NCBI RefSeq assembly: GCF_039652435.2
Contig: NZ_CP190246.1
Location: forward strand, 4,216,001-4,280,000
Reading direction: 5' to 3'
From: Niabella insulamsoli
GTDB taxonomy: Bacteria > Bacteroidota > Bacteroidia > Chitinophagales > Chitinophagaceae
DNA: 64,000 nucleotides
Shown: positions 1-7,935 of the stretch, piece by piece
Layout of the letters: every line of letters starts with the position of its first letter
Position numbering within the stretch: position 1 is the first letter of the stretch
Translations under genes and position numbers: made by a program
Notes under the pieces: generated by a model
Databases searched by the model: none
What the model was told of the DNA's origin: nothing
The model's input: only the letters and a program-made list of their open reading frames with translations

Positions 1-1095
1 AGAAAGGCGAGCAACATCCTAAGCCATTATGCCACCGACAGCGCCATGTATATTGTGGAAATTACGCGGGACCAGGTTTATCAATCAATAGACACCGCGG
101 ATGCCGGGTTTGAAATGCTGGACTCTTTTATAAATGAATTTTATAATAGCCCGCAGGCGTTTAATAACGATCCGGGCGCGTACTATAAAAAATCCAACCG
201 CCTGCTGCAAAAATTTGTCCCGCATCTGGCGCAGGGGCCCGCACCCTATATCATAGCGCCCTCCGGGTTGTTGCATAAGCTGCCGTTTGAAGCGCTTTGT
301 ACAGAGCCCGGTCAACCGGCCTTCCTGGGAGTCCGCCACAGTATCAGCTACCAGTTTTCCTTGTTACAATTGATTGAACCCGCCAGGCCGGTTGAGGCTC
401 CGGTTGTTATTTTCAATTTTGAAAAGGAGCACCTTGGCTTTCCAGCCTTACCGCATGCAAAGGAAGAGGTCGCTTATTTGCAGCGCTCCTTTAACACAAA
501 AACCTACGATGCCAGCCAGACAACGGATAGCATTTTCTTTGGCGCGCTTCGCAGCAATAAAATTGTTCACCTGGCCACGCACGCTGTCGCCGGCGATGCT
601 TCGTCGCAGCCGTTTATTTTATTCAAAGAAAAAATATACCTGGGGCAGCTACAACATAATAGCGCAATGTGTCCGCTGGTTGTATTGGCCGCCTGCGAAA
701 CGGGCAAAGGTTTGTCTGTGCAAAACGAGGGGTTGCTGAGTTTGGGCAGAGCCTTTATCAGCAAAGGCGCGGAGGGCGTTTTAGCCACGCGCTGGCAGGT
801 CGACGACGAAGCTGCGGCGCAAATCATAACCGGTTTTTATCAAGAGCTCCGGAACTCCGAAACACCCGCAGCAGCCTTGCAAAAAGCCCGGGCTGCCTAT
901 CTGCAAAAACATAAGGCCGCCGCCGCTCAAAACCCATGGCTCTGGGCAGCTTTTTACTACCAGGGTAAAAACCAGGTTATTCACATCCAAACAGCAGCTG
1001 CTGCTTATTTGCCCGTCGCAGGCACCGCACTCCTTCTCCTCATCATCCTGCTGATAGTAATCCAAATAATTTCAAAAAGAAGAAAAAATCTTTAG
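1..1095 (+). CDS. CHAT-domain protein, 5' end outside the window
   Basis: This is the C-terminal 364 residues of a larger protein. The frame stays open to the first base, so the Met codon at 46 is probably internal. A CHAT (caspase HetF associated with TPRs) peptidase domain fills most of the visible part. The putative catalytic His lies in a THA motif (codon near 579) and the Cys in an AACETG motif (codon near 693), in the usual His-then-Cys order. The chain ends in one hydrophobic segment (about the last 30 residues) followed by RKKNL-like basic residues, so it is membrane-anchored. In this family the upstream part usually carries TPR repeats; that is inference here because it is not in view. 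Substrate unknown. Confidence 0.85.
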   Translation, partial: RKASNILSHYATDSAMYIVEITRDQVYQSIDTADAGFEMLDSFINEFYNSPQAFNNDPGAYYKKSNRLLQKFVPHLAQGPAPYIIAPSGLLHKLPFEALCTEPGQPAFLGVRHSISYQFSLLQLIEPARPVEAPVVIFNFEKEHLGFPALPHAKEEVAYLQRSFNTKTYDASQTTDSIFFGALRSNKIVHLATHAVAGDASSQPFILFKEKIYLGQLQHNSAMCPLVVLAACETGKGLSVQNEGLLSLGRAFISKGAEGVLATRWQVDDEAAAQIITGFYQELRNSETPAAALQKARAAYLQKHKAAAAQNPWLWAAFYYQGKNQVIHIQTAAAAYLPVAGTALLLLIILLIVIQIISKRRKNL

Positions 1096-1167
1096 CACGG
1101 GGGGTAACAATTGTTTTGCTCGTTGGATATACCAACAAACAATGTCAAACAATTTAAAACTCCAGTT

Positions 1168-2241
1168 ATGAAAAAGATTTTAATAGCAGCTATGGCCATC
1201 GCAGCAATCGCGATCAGTTCATGCAAGAAAAACGATTCCGGCATACCGCCTTTCAACTTTGATGACAAATCATCAACCCTGTTAATGGATGCTTTTTTTG
1301 AACAACACGCTCCGCAAAACGAACGCTTCACGCTTGATGCCGCAAGCGGCGGCACTATTACGCTCGCCAGCGGCACTAAAATTAATTTTCCGGCGAATGC
1401 ATTTAAAACATTAAACGGCGCCGCCGTTTCAGGCAGTGTAACCATCTTCGCCCGCGATATTCTGAAAGCTTCTGATATGATTGTGGCAGACAAGCCCACC
1501 CTCACTTCCGATGGCGCCATGCTTGAATCTTTTGGCGAAATTTTCGTGAAAGCGGAGCAGAATAATAATGAGTTGGTCTTGAACGCGCCCAAACCAGCGG
1601 CAGTTATTGTGCCTATTGGCGCAGGCGCCAACGGCCAGCAGCGCGAAATTCCGATGTGGGCCGGCGACAGCCTCATCAACTTCACGACCGAAGGTTACAA
1701 CCACGAAAACATACAGGTATCGCTAATGACGCAGATAGGCGTAAGGCCTGGAATCACCTGGGATCAGATTGCCGGCTTCGGGGTTGCTTCGCCTACTACC
1801 ACCAATTTCCCGCTCGATGCTTTGGGACAGTGGCGCAACTGTGACGCACTTTACAACGATCCGCGCCCTAAAACCACCGTACTTGGCTATTTTGGCGACA
1901 AGTTCAATACCGAAACAGGCAATAACTATTCGAGCTCCGACCCTTCTTTATTATTTTTTAAAACAAAAGGCAGCAACACACTCATCAAAATGTATAACGT
2001 AATCCTTGCCCCTGATGCCGGCAAAGAAGGATTATTGAGTTATCAAAATTCAATTCCTGTCGGGCAGGAAGGCACGTTCCTGGCCATGAGCGCTAAAAAT
2101 GGAAAATTTTATGCAGCAATGAGAGACGTAACGATTCCCGCTCCCGCCAGCGGAAAAACATTTGCCGGGTTTAGCTTCAACCTTAGCGAAGTAAGCGAAA
2201 GCCAATTATTAAGCCTGATCAACCAAATGAACACCAAGTAG
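1168..2241 (+). CDS. Predicted lipoprotein of unknown function
   Basis: The frame is open from 1111, but the ATG at 1168 gives a clean lipoprotein signal (MKKILIAAMAIAAIAISSCKK, hydrophobic core then Cys), so I take that start. The mature part of about 335 residues is rich in Gly, Ala, Asn and Thr. It begins with a stretch of beta-rich character (FTLDAASGGTITLASGTKI) of the kind seen in Bacteroidota surface lipoproteins. No catalytic motif is recognised. It is probably a single transcription unit: a good terminator follows at once (2263-2289) and the CHAT gene upstream ends 72 bases before. Function not assigned. Confidence 0.75.
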   Translation: MKKILIAAMAIAAIAISSCKKNDSGIPPFNFDDKSSTLLMDAFFEQHAPQNERFTLDAASGGTITLASGTKINFPANAFKTLNGAAVSGSVTIFARDILKASDMIVADKPTLTSDGAMLESFGEIFVKAEQNNNELVLNAPKPAAVIVPIGAGANGQQREIPMWAGDSLINFTTEGYNHENIQVSLMTQIGVRPGITWDQIAGFGVASPTTTNFPLDALGQWRNCDALYNDPRPKTTVLGYFGDKFNTETGNNYSSSDPSLLFFKTKGSNTLIKMYNVILAPDAGKEGLLSYQNSIPVGQEGTFLAMSAKNGKFYAAMRDVTIPAPASGKTFAGFSFNLSEVSESQLLSLINQMNTK

Positions 2242-2262
2242 ATCCAAATCCTGTGAAACGAG

Positions 2263-2289
2263 AGGGTTGTAGCAATGCAACCCTTTTTT
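2263..2289 (+). terminator. Intrinsic terminator after the lipoprotein gene
   Basis: A 7-bp stem AGGGTTG/CAACCCT with an 8-base loop is followed by a run of T. It begins 21 bases after the stop codon of the lipoprotein gene. Confidence 0.85.
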
Positions 2290-2307
2290 CGTGAACCGGC
2301 CAAAAAC

Positions 2308-2435
2308 AAAAAAGGTCCTTCCGTAGAAACGGACTGACCTCTAACGATTGCTTGCCATATGAAAAAAACTTAAAAACTCTTTTGTATGCTCTCTGTCACT
2401 TTTCTAACGCCTCAAATAACTTCGATTGTGTTATT
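2308..2435 (-). ncRNA. Candidate small RNA, repeat copy A
   Basis: On the minus strand a promoter-like box TATCTTTG (complement of 2442-2449; Bacteroidota sigma consensus TAnnTTTG) is followed about 100 bases later by an invariant 59-bp block. The block ends in a hairpin (2314-2339: GGTC/GACC outer stem, CT/CT internal loop, TCCGT/ACGGA inner stem) and then six T. The expected RNA is about 130 nt. The block contains a five-codon ORF, ATGGCAAGCAATCGTTAG (complement of 2341-2358, MASNR). A short inverted repeat TGTGT/ACACA lies next to the promoter box. Start point estimated; expression not known. Confidence 0.55.
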
Positions 2436-2630
2436 GTTACACAAAGATAATCACTAAAAATGCCTGCACCGAACCAAGTTTATGCTTAAACTATGCTTTC
2501 CAAAAGTGACGAGGCAGCGTAGTTATATAATTATTAAGCATTTACACTTTTATTTCACATTATATCCAAGGCAGAAATGGCCAATTTTTTATCTGCCCAA
2601 CCTTATTTAACTCCAAAACATCAGGGAAAT

Positions 2631-2723
2631 AAAAAAGGTCCTTCCGTAGAAACGGACTGACCTCTAACGATTGCTTGCCATATGAAAAATGTAAAAATTC
2701 TAGTTTTGCGAAACTTGCGTTTC
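2631..2723 (-). ncRNA. Candidate small RNA, repeat copy B
   Basis: This is the second copy of the 59-bp block (2631-2689), identical to copies A and C, with the same hairpin plus six T on the minus strand. The promoter-like box here is TATCTTTA (complement of 2730-2737) and the leader is shorter, giving an expected RNA of about 95 nt. The sequence between box and block is not alike in copies A and B, so only the 3' block is strictly conserved. The five-codon ORF lies at the complement of 2664-2681. Confidence 0.5.
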
Positions 2724-3013
2724 AGGGTGTAAAGATAATCTGCGAAAACAAACCACAATAATAACTTACTGTTAATTTTTTTATCTCCAAAAACTGCTGA
2801 AATAGAGGGAAATGCTTGCCTATACTATGTTTCACGCCAAACTACCACCCATACCCAAAATAATTTTGTACGCCTTATAATTGATCTGAAACAAGCATTT
2901 TTCAACCTTTTTTTAACATTTCGAGAAAAAAGTTTAAAAAAAAGTTAACTCATTAGAAAAATAATGATACCTTAGCACACCTTCTTACGTGGTTTACCGG
3001 ATTTGAAGGAACG

Positions 3014-3040
3014 CATCTTCTAAGCGTAGGAGATGTTTTT
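3014..3040 (+). terminator. Internal hairpin with T-run, possible early terminator
   Basis: An 8-bp stem CATCTTCT/AGGAGATG with loop AAGCGT (one G-T pair) is directly followed by TTTTT. It could end a 70-nt transcript starting near 2971, or act as attenuator within the longer RNA candidate. Confidence 0.5.
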
Positions 3041-3109
3041 AAAAAAAGTGACCTCTAATTGATTGCCTCTAACGATTGCTTAGCCGTGTGCTAAATTTAA
3101 CGAATGTTG

Positions 3110-3133
3110 ATCCGGGTTTCTTCCCGGATTTTT
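3110..3133 (+). terminator. Intrinsic terminator ending the structured RNA candidate
   Basis: A 7-bp stem ATCCGGG/CCCGGAT with a 6-base loop is followed by TTTTT on the plus strand. No protein gene precedes it, which supports an RNA gene upstream. Confidence 0.75.
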
Positions 3134-3166
3134 CATGTCCTATAGTTTGCAAACCTTCTTTAAAAT

Positions 3167-3292
3167 AAAAAAGGTCCTTCCGTAGAAACGGACTGACCTC
3201 TAACGATTGCTTGCCATATGAAAAAAACTTGAAATCTGCTGTTGGTCACTCTTCACTTTTCCTGTACTCTGAAATAACCCTTTCGTGTTATT
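3167..3292 (-). ncRNA. Candidate small RNA, repeat copy C
   Basis: The third copy of the 59-bp block (from 3167) has the same hairpin and T-run on the minus strand. The promoter-like box is TATCTTTG (complement of 3299-3306). The leader resembles that of copy A: both have a GTGTTATTGT-ACACAAAGATAAT stretch and similar spacing, so A and C are duplicates over about 130 bases. The five-codon ORF lies at the complement of 3200-3217. Expected RNA about 128 nt. Confidence 0.55.
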
Positions 3293-3530
3293 GTAACACA
3301 AAGATAATTGCATTATTGACATTTCTAAAATCATCTTGATCGCTTATATCTTTTCTTCAAACACAATAATTTCTCCTAAACCCTTGCCGGCATTGAGTTC
3401 TGGCCTATGTAAACCATTATATCCAAGGCTAAATTACTTGCGTATTTAATTAAAATTGTCGCTTAAAAGCGCTGGGTGTTAACATTTTATTGTAAAACAG
3501 ATTTCTTTTAATATTGGTAGATTTGTACCT

Positions 3531-4295
3531 ATGGCGAAAAATAATCCACAATCGCAGGCCGCATTTTCCTTTTTTGACGAAGTGGAAAAACTGGAACCGC
3601 AGCCCAAAGCCAGGAAGCATGTATTAAGGCCGCCCGCCCAGATAGAAATGGAGGAGGAAAAGAGCCAGCCGCCAATAGCAGAACAGGCGCCTGTTGACGC
3701 TGCAGAAGCAGTAGCTGAAGCACTAGTTGACGCGGGCGCTCAGGCCGAGGAAATAGCCCCAGAACCGGTGGCGATAGAGGAGGCAGCTGAGCCAGAGGAA
3801 GCATTGCAAAGCAAGGCCGAGCCTGTGCCAGAACAGACTGACAGCGAGGCCAACGATGCCGGCGCTCCTGAAGTTGTGAAAGCAGATCGCGCCGCCGAAA
3901 AGCGAAATCAAAGAGGGCGAAAATCGGTAAAAGAAAATGCGATGGCGGCAGATCTTATTGAAATGCCCGAGGACGAAGTTCTTTTCTCGCGGCAATATTA
4001 TAGCATGGGCGATGTGACCACCATGTTCAAAGAAAATCATTCCCTCATCCGGTATTGGGAAAGCGAGTTTGATATTTTGAAACCCAAAAAAAATGGCAAA
4101 GGCGACCGGTTTTTCAGGCCGGTGGATGTAAAAAACCTTTATCTCATTTATGATTTGTTGCGCCGTCGTAAGTTCACTATTGAAGGCGCCCGCGAATATT
4201 TAAAAAACAATAAAAAAGCGGAAGAGAAATTTGCTGCTGTGCAATCGCTACAAAAAATCAAATCGTTCTTTTTAGAACTGAAGGCCAATTTATAA
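3531..4295 (+). CDS. MerR-family transcriptional regulator with long acidic N-terminal tail
   Basis: 254 residues. The C-terminal third is a MerR-type winged helix-turn-helix: YYSMGDVTTMF, then SLIRYWESEFDIL, then FFRPVDVKNLYLIYDLL, with residues from about 145 to 235. The first 140 residues are low-complexity, rich in Ala, Glu, Pro and Val, and probably disordered; the first 20 residues (AFSFFDEVEKLEPQ) may be a short interaction motif. Bacteroidota MerR proteins of this layout are common next to housekeeping genes. No effector-binding Cys cluster is seen, so metal sensing is unlikely. The target is unknown; it lies directly downstream of the small-RNA repeat region. Confidence 0.85.
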   Translation: MAKNNPQSQAAFSFFDEVEKLEPQPKARKHVLRPPAQIEMEEEKSQPPIAEQAPVDAAEAVAEALVDAGAQAEEIAPEPVAIEEAAEPEEALQSKAEPVPEQTDSEANDAGAPEVVKADRAAEKRNQRGRKSVKENAMAADLIEMPEDEVLFSRQYYSMGDVTTMFKENHSLIRYWESEFDILKPKKNGKGDRFFRPVDVKNLYLIYDLLRRRKFTIEGAREYLKNNKKAEEKFAAVQSLQKIKSFFLELKANL

Positions 4296-4388
4296 GCCAA
4301 TATGATTTTTATCCTGTGATGGCTTTGACCGACCAATGAAGCGCGTTATAACATGGCAAACCGCCGTTAAATCTCAAAAATAAACTGA

Positions 4389-4892
4389 ATGAAATTTTTT
4401 TTCCTGTTGTTGTTAACTACCTGTAGCATTTGTTCGACGGCACAGCAATTTGAAACCACAAAAGATCGCACGGGCCGCAAAATGCTGAAAGGGTTTGTGA
4501 CCGACAGTGTGTTGAGAGCCGATTCTGCCGCTTTTAAGTGGTATGTCGATAATGAAAAAGTGTATGTGCCGGCCGACTCCATTATTAATAAGTTTTCAGC
4601 ACAGGACAGCAGCGTTTCGTTCATGGTTTTTTTTGGCACCTGGTGCCCCGATTCGCATTATGTAATACCGCGGTTTTATAAAATAACACATCAGGCAAAC
4701 ATCGACCCCAGGCGAATTACGCTGTTTGCGCTCGACCGGACTAAAAATGATGCCGCTCATTTTGCCGCCAACTTTAACGTGCAACATGTGCCCACCATCA
4801 TCATCCTAAAAAATGGAAAAGAAATGGGGCGCGTTGTGGAATACGGAAAATCGGGACGGTTTGATGAAGAGTTAGCCGCGGTTTTCAATTAG
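4389..4892 (+). CDS. Periplasmic thioredoxin-like protein with CPDS active site
   Basis: 167 residues with an N-terminal signal peptide (MKFFFLLLLTTCSICSTAQ). The thioredoxin fold is indicated by VFFGTWCPDS near residue 80 and a cis-Pro segment HVPTIIILKNG near residue 138. The active site is CPDS, so the second Cys of the usual CxxC is missing. The protein is therefore unlikely to be a normal disulfide reductase; it may act as a monothiol isomerase or peroxidase-type partner. Its 3' end overlaps the convergent MscS gene by 8 bases. Confidence 0.8.
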   Translation: MKFFFLLLLTTCSICSTAQQFETTKDRTGRKMLKGFVTDSVLRADSAAFKWYVDNEKVYVPADSIINKFSAQDSSVSFMVFFGTWCPDSHYVIPRFYKITHQANIDPRRITLFALDRTKNDAAHFAANFNVQHVPTIIILKNGKEMGRVVEYGKSGRFDEELAAVFN

Positions 4893-5979
4893 CGCCGTCT
4901 TTGGCAACCATAATAGCCGTTTGTTTACCGGCAGCGATAATTTGAAGCGATTCCATCAATTGAATAATCTCCATATTTACCGATTGTTTTACCAGATTAA
5001 ATTGTTGAATATTTTTCGGATCGGTGTAAAAGTCGCCCGTAATAATTTGCGCATTCGCGGTAATCTCTGTGAAATAAAGATTATAATTTTCAATAGCGGG
5101 TTTGGCCAAAATATTCCTGATGCCCGACAGCAGCGCTTCTAATTTTTCATGAGGCGTATCAATCGCCAGTTCGAGCCTTATGTCGCCACGCCGTTGCGTG
5201 CGATTACTAAGGTTATCCAAAACGCTGTCCACCATTTGCTTGTTAGGAACCGTAATATAGGTTTTGGCATCTGTACGAATACGCGTGCTGCGCAAACCAA
5301 TACGTTCTACCACGCCGCTAAAATTATTTACTTTCACCGCGTCGCCGGTTTCAAAAGGTTTATCAAAAAATATAATAAAAGAAGCGATCAGGTTTTCCAG
5401 GCTTTCCTTCAACGCCAGTGCGATGGCGGCGCCGACGATGCTCAGCCCCGTTACGAGGCCTTTAATATCATAATTAAAAGTATATTTCAAAATCAGCAGC
5501 GCGCCGATAAGGCCGATCAACACTTTTATAAAATCCTTAAAAAAGAAGACCAGCTGATGATTGCCGGGATCGCCGCTCCGCATGTAGCGGTCTTTAATCA
5601 GCAGTACCACGAAGTCCATTGACTTTATCAGGAACCGGAAAAAGGTAATGATGATCAGCGCTGAGCCCATCATCCTGAAAAGCTCCTGCAGCCTTAGTTT
5701 ATAAATGCTGATATCAATTGCCGACGGAAAATGAAGCCGGTCTAAGGCGATCACTGTGACCAGGACGGCGATAAACACGCCAAGGGGCTTTGCCACCAGG
5801 GTTTTAAAGAAAACCGGATCTACATTTTTATAGCGGCTTCTTAGTAAAAAAGCAAAAAAGGCAGCCGTATAATGAGCGATGATCCTTTTAAATAAAAAAC
5901 AAAAAAAGATAATAGATCCGACGATCAGATAGCTTTGAACGGTATTGTCTAAGATCACCTGATTCAAAATTTCTTCCAT
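4885..5979 (-). CDS. Small-conductance mechanosensitive channel (MscS family)
   Basis: 364 residues with four or more N-terminal hydrophobic segments. The MscS pore helix and beta domain follow from about residue 185: GLSIVGAAIALALKES (the Gly/Ala-rich TM3), then FFDKPFETGDAV and GVVERIGLRSTRIRT, then TYITVPNKQMVDS, which is the typical MscS order. The remaining 90 residues form the cytoplasmic vestibule domain. It protects cells from hypo-osmotic shock by opening under membrane tension. The gene is convergent with the thioredoxin-like gene and has its own upstream region; no operon partner. Confidence 0.92.
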   Translation of the reverse strand: MEEILNQVILDNTVQSYLIVGSIIFFCFLFKRIIAHYTAAFFAFLLRSRYKNVDPVFFKTLVAKPLGVFIAVLVTVIALDRLHFPSAIDISIYKLRLQELFRMMGSALIIITFFRFLIKSMDFVVLLIKDRYMRSGDPGNHQLVFFFKDFIKVLIGLIGALLILKYTFNYDIKGLVTGLSIVGAAIALALKESLENLIASFIIFFDKPFETGDAVKVNNFSGVVERIGLRSTRIRTDAKTYITVPNKQMVDSVLDNLSNRTQRRGDIRLELAIDTPHEKLEALLSGIRNILAKPAIENYNLYFTEITANAQIITGDFYTDPKNIQQFNLVKQSVNMEIIQLMESLQIIAAGKQTAIMVAKDGAN

Positions 5980-6078
5980 TGCTACGGTTTAAATTTCACC
6001 AAATGTAATAAGCTATTTTTATAGATGAACTGAAATATCAGCAGCCACGCTAACTTTGGCGCTTAAACGAAAAAGGCA

Positions 6079-6954
6079 ATGGCGGATTGGGAAGGAAAAT
6101 CCAGGGGCAACAAAACCGGCTACGGAATATTTATCAGCGTGTTGAAAGCGCTGGGCGTTGTTCCGGCTTATCTGCTTTTGGTTTTTGTGGCTGCCTACTA
6201 TTTTCTTTTTAGCTGGCGCTCTTCAGGGTTTGTATGGTCTTATCTCCGGCAACGACAAGGTTTTACATGCTTTCAGTCTATCCTTAAGTTATATAGCAAT
6301 TATTATTGGTTTGGCCAGGCAATCATTGATCGCATTGTAATGATGGCCGACATCAAAAACCGTTTCACCTTTACATTTGAAGGAGAAGCGCATCTGCGGG
6401 CAATGGTCGAAAATGGCCAGGGCGGTTTGCTTTTGAGCGCGCATATCGGCAACTGGGAAATCGCCGGCCATTTACTCAAAAGGCTCAACACAAAAATCAA
6501 CATTGTAATGTTTGACGGGGAACACCAGCAGCTCAAACAATATTTGGAAAACACTACAGGGCAGCGAAATGCTAATATCATTGTCATCCGCGACAATCTC
6601 TCTCATATTTATGAAATAATCGATGCGCTAAATAATAATGAACTGGTTTGCATGCATGCCGACCGTTTCCTGGAAGGGAATAAAACCCTCACCATGGATT
6701 TTTTAAACGCCCCGGCCAAATTTCCCCAAGGGCCTTTTGCGCTGGCGACAAAACTCGATGTGCCCGTGTCGTTTGTTTTTGCCATGAAGGAGTCGCTGTC
6801 TCATTATCATTTCTTTGCAACGCCCGCCGTCGCCTATAAACATCAACCGCAGGCTTCGCCAGAAATGGTTTTGGAAAAATTTGCCGCGGCCATGACAAAG
6901 CAGGTAAAAGCCTATCCTTCCCAATGGTATAACTATTACGATTTCTGGAAATAG
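6079..6954 (+). CDS. LpxL/HtrB-type lysophospholipid acyltransferase
   Basis: 291 residues. A membrane anchor lies near residues 20-45 and the acyltransferase HX4E motif is present as SAHIGNWE near residue 120, followed by FDGEHQ and HADRFLEG segments typical of lipid A biosynthesis (LpxL) acyltransferases. In flexirubin and aryl-polyene loci this family transfers the finished acyl chain from ACP to a membrane acceptor. Being the first gene of the plus-strand cluster (57 bases before the next gene) it more likely serves that pathway than lipid A; this is inferred from context. Confidence 0.85.
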   Translation: MADWEGKSRGNKTGYGIFISVLKALGVVPAYLLLVFVAAYYFLFSWRSSGFVWSYLRQRQGFTCFQSILKLYSNYYWFGQAIIDRIVMMADIKNRFTFTFEGEAHLRAMVENGQGGLLLSAHIGNWEIAGHLLKRLNTKINIVMFDGEHQQLKQYLENTTGQRNANIIVIRDNLSHIYEIIDALNNNELVCMHADRFLEGNKTLTMDFLNAPAKFPQGPFALATKLDVPVSFVFAMKESLSHYHFFATPAVAYKHQPQASPEMVLEKFAAAMTKQVKAYPSQWYNYYDFWK

Positions 6955-7008
6955 AATGGCTCCGCAAAATCCTCAAGTTTCCTTACTTTTAACTTTTAAT
7001 CATTCTTC

Positions 7009-7422
7009 TTGAGTATTTCTAAAAATATACAGTCCTATATTCCGCAGCGAAAGCCTTTTGTATTAATTGATACGTTAGAGTCTTGTAGCGAAACGAGCGC
7101 TTCAACCGCATTTACGGTAAAAGACGATCATGTTTTGGTGCAAAACGGCGTTTTAACAGAGCCGGGCCTGATTGAAAATATCGCTCAAACCGCTGCCGCT
7201 CATATGGGTTACACTTGCCAGCAGCAGCAAAAGCCGGTGCCGGTTGGTTTTATCGGAGCTGTACAGAATTTGAAAATCACAAGTCTTCCTAAAACCGGCG
7301 ACCAGCTGGTAACGGCCATTACCGTCAAAAATCAAATCTTTAATGCAACGATTATTGAAGGCGCCATTTCGGTAAATGATGAATATATTGTCTCTTGCGA
7401 AATGAAAATCTTTATTGCTTAG
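7009..7422 (+). CDS. Hotdog-fold 3-hydroxyacyl-ACP dehydratase-like protein
   Basis: 137 residues from a TTG start (no in-frame ATG nearby). The pattern IPQRKPFVLIDTL at residues 11-23 and the helix GLIENIAQTAAAHMGY near residue 55 match FabZ/ApeP-like hotdog dehydratases, including the catalytic-position Glu in the EN-AQ motif. The FabZ HFP-type His motif is not evident. In aryl-polyene loci such proteins remove water from the 3-hydroxyacyl-ACP to make the conjugated double bonds. It sits tightly between the acyltransferase and the thioesterase genes. Confidence 0.72.
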   Translation: MSISKNIQSYIPQRKPFVLIDTLESCSETSASTAFTVKDDHVLVQNGVLTEPGLIENIAQTAAAHMGYTCQQQQKPVPVGFIGAVQNLKITSLPKTGDQLVTAITVKNQIFNATIIEGAISVNDEYIVSCEMKIFIA

Positions 7423-7446
7423 TTGCAGAAATATTCCAACTTATTC

Positions 7447-7869
7447 ATGAAAACGCTCAGCCATACAATCGAGGTTTTAATCCGCTTTAACGAGGCCGAC
7501 CCCTTAGGAATTGTGTGGCACGGCCATTATATCCGTTATTTTGAAGATGGAAGGGAGGCTTTTGGGAAAAAGCATGGCATGGGCTACATGGATTTTTTTA
7601 AAGAAAACGTGGTGGTGCCCATTGTTCATGCGGAGTGCAACTACAAAAAATCTTTAAAATTTGGAGATACGGTCCTGGTCGAATCAACCTATCATCCTTG
7701 CGAAGCAGCAAAGATTATTTTTCACTACCGCCTGTTTAAAAAGTCGGATAACAGCCTTGTAGCTACCGGAACAACCACTCAGGTTTTTTTGGAACGGGAA
7801 TCTCAAACCTTAATATTGAACAATCCGCCGTTTTTCCTCGAATGGAAAAAGCAAATGGGGCTTTTTTAA
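7447..7869 (+). CDS. Acyl-CoA/ACP thioesterase, 4HBT hotdog family
   Basis: The frame opens at a TTG at 7423 directly after the previous stop, but the ATG at 7447 starts the conserved fold (MKTLSHTIEVLIRF), so I use it; 140 residues. The 4-hydroxybenzoyl-CoA thioesterase motif NEADPLGIVWHGHYIRYFEDGRE carries the Asp and the GIVW-H-Y pattern of the YbgC type. It probably releases or edits acyl chains in the neighbouring pathway. The same-strand genes on both sides suggest one operon. Confidence 0.83.
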   Translation: MKTLSHTIEVLIRFNEADPLGIVWHGHYIRYFEDGREAFGKKHGMGYMDFFKENVVVPIVHAECNYKKSLKFGDTVLVESTYHPCEAAKIIFHYRLFKKSDNSLVATGTTTQVFLERESQTLILNNPPFFLEWKKQMGLF

Positions 7870-7935
7870 AGTTTCTTTTATGCGCTTCACCTCTAACTTT
7901 TTAACGCTGATTGTTGCTATAAAAACATTGTTTGT

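Larger units (their letters stand above)
2971..3133 (+). ncRNA. Candidate structured plus-strand RNA, family unknown
   Basis: A perfect 9-bp pairing TTAGCACAC (2972-2980) with GTGTGCTAA (3086-3094) can close a domain of about 120 nt. Inside it is a stable hairpin CATCTTCT/AGGAGATG (3014-3035) followed by five T. After the closing stem there is a second terminator (3110-3133). Between them, 3049-3085 holds two diverged copies of the core found in the three minus-strand repeats, here in the opposite sense. A weak promoter-like box TACCTTAG overlaps 2968-2975. The long closing stem recalls 6S-type RNAs, but I cannot assign a family. Confidence 0.4.
2242..3530. other. Long gene-free stretch holding repeated small-RNA-like units
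   Basis: No credible protein gene lies in these 1289 bases. The stretch holds one terminator for the upstream lipoprotein, three copies of an identical 59-bp repeat (starting at 2308, 2631 and 3167), and a candidate plus-strand structured RNA at 2971-3133. The rest is AT-rich spacer and presumably includes the promoter of the MerR-type gene at 3531. Such density of terminators and promoter-like boxes without ORFs points to non-coding RNA genes. Confidence 0.7.

Noticed and set aside
2308..3227. CRISPR array
   Set aside because: Three identical blocks are present, but their spacing (about 320 and 540 bases) is irregular and each block carries a terminator and promoter-like box; no cas gene is nearby.
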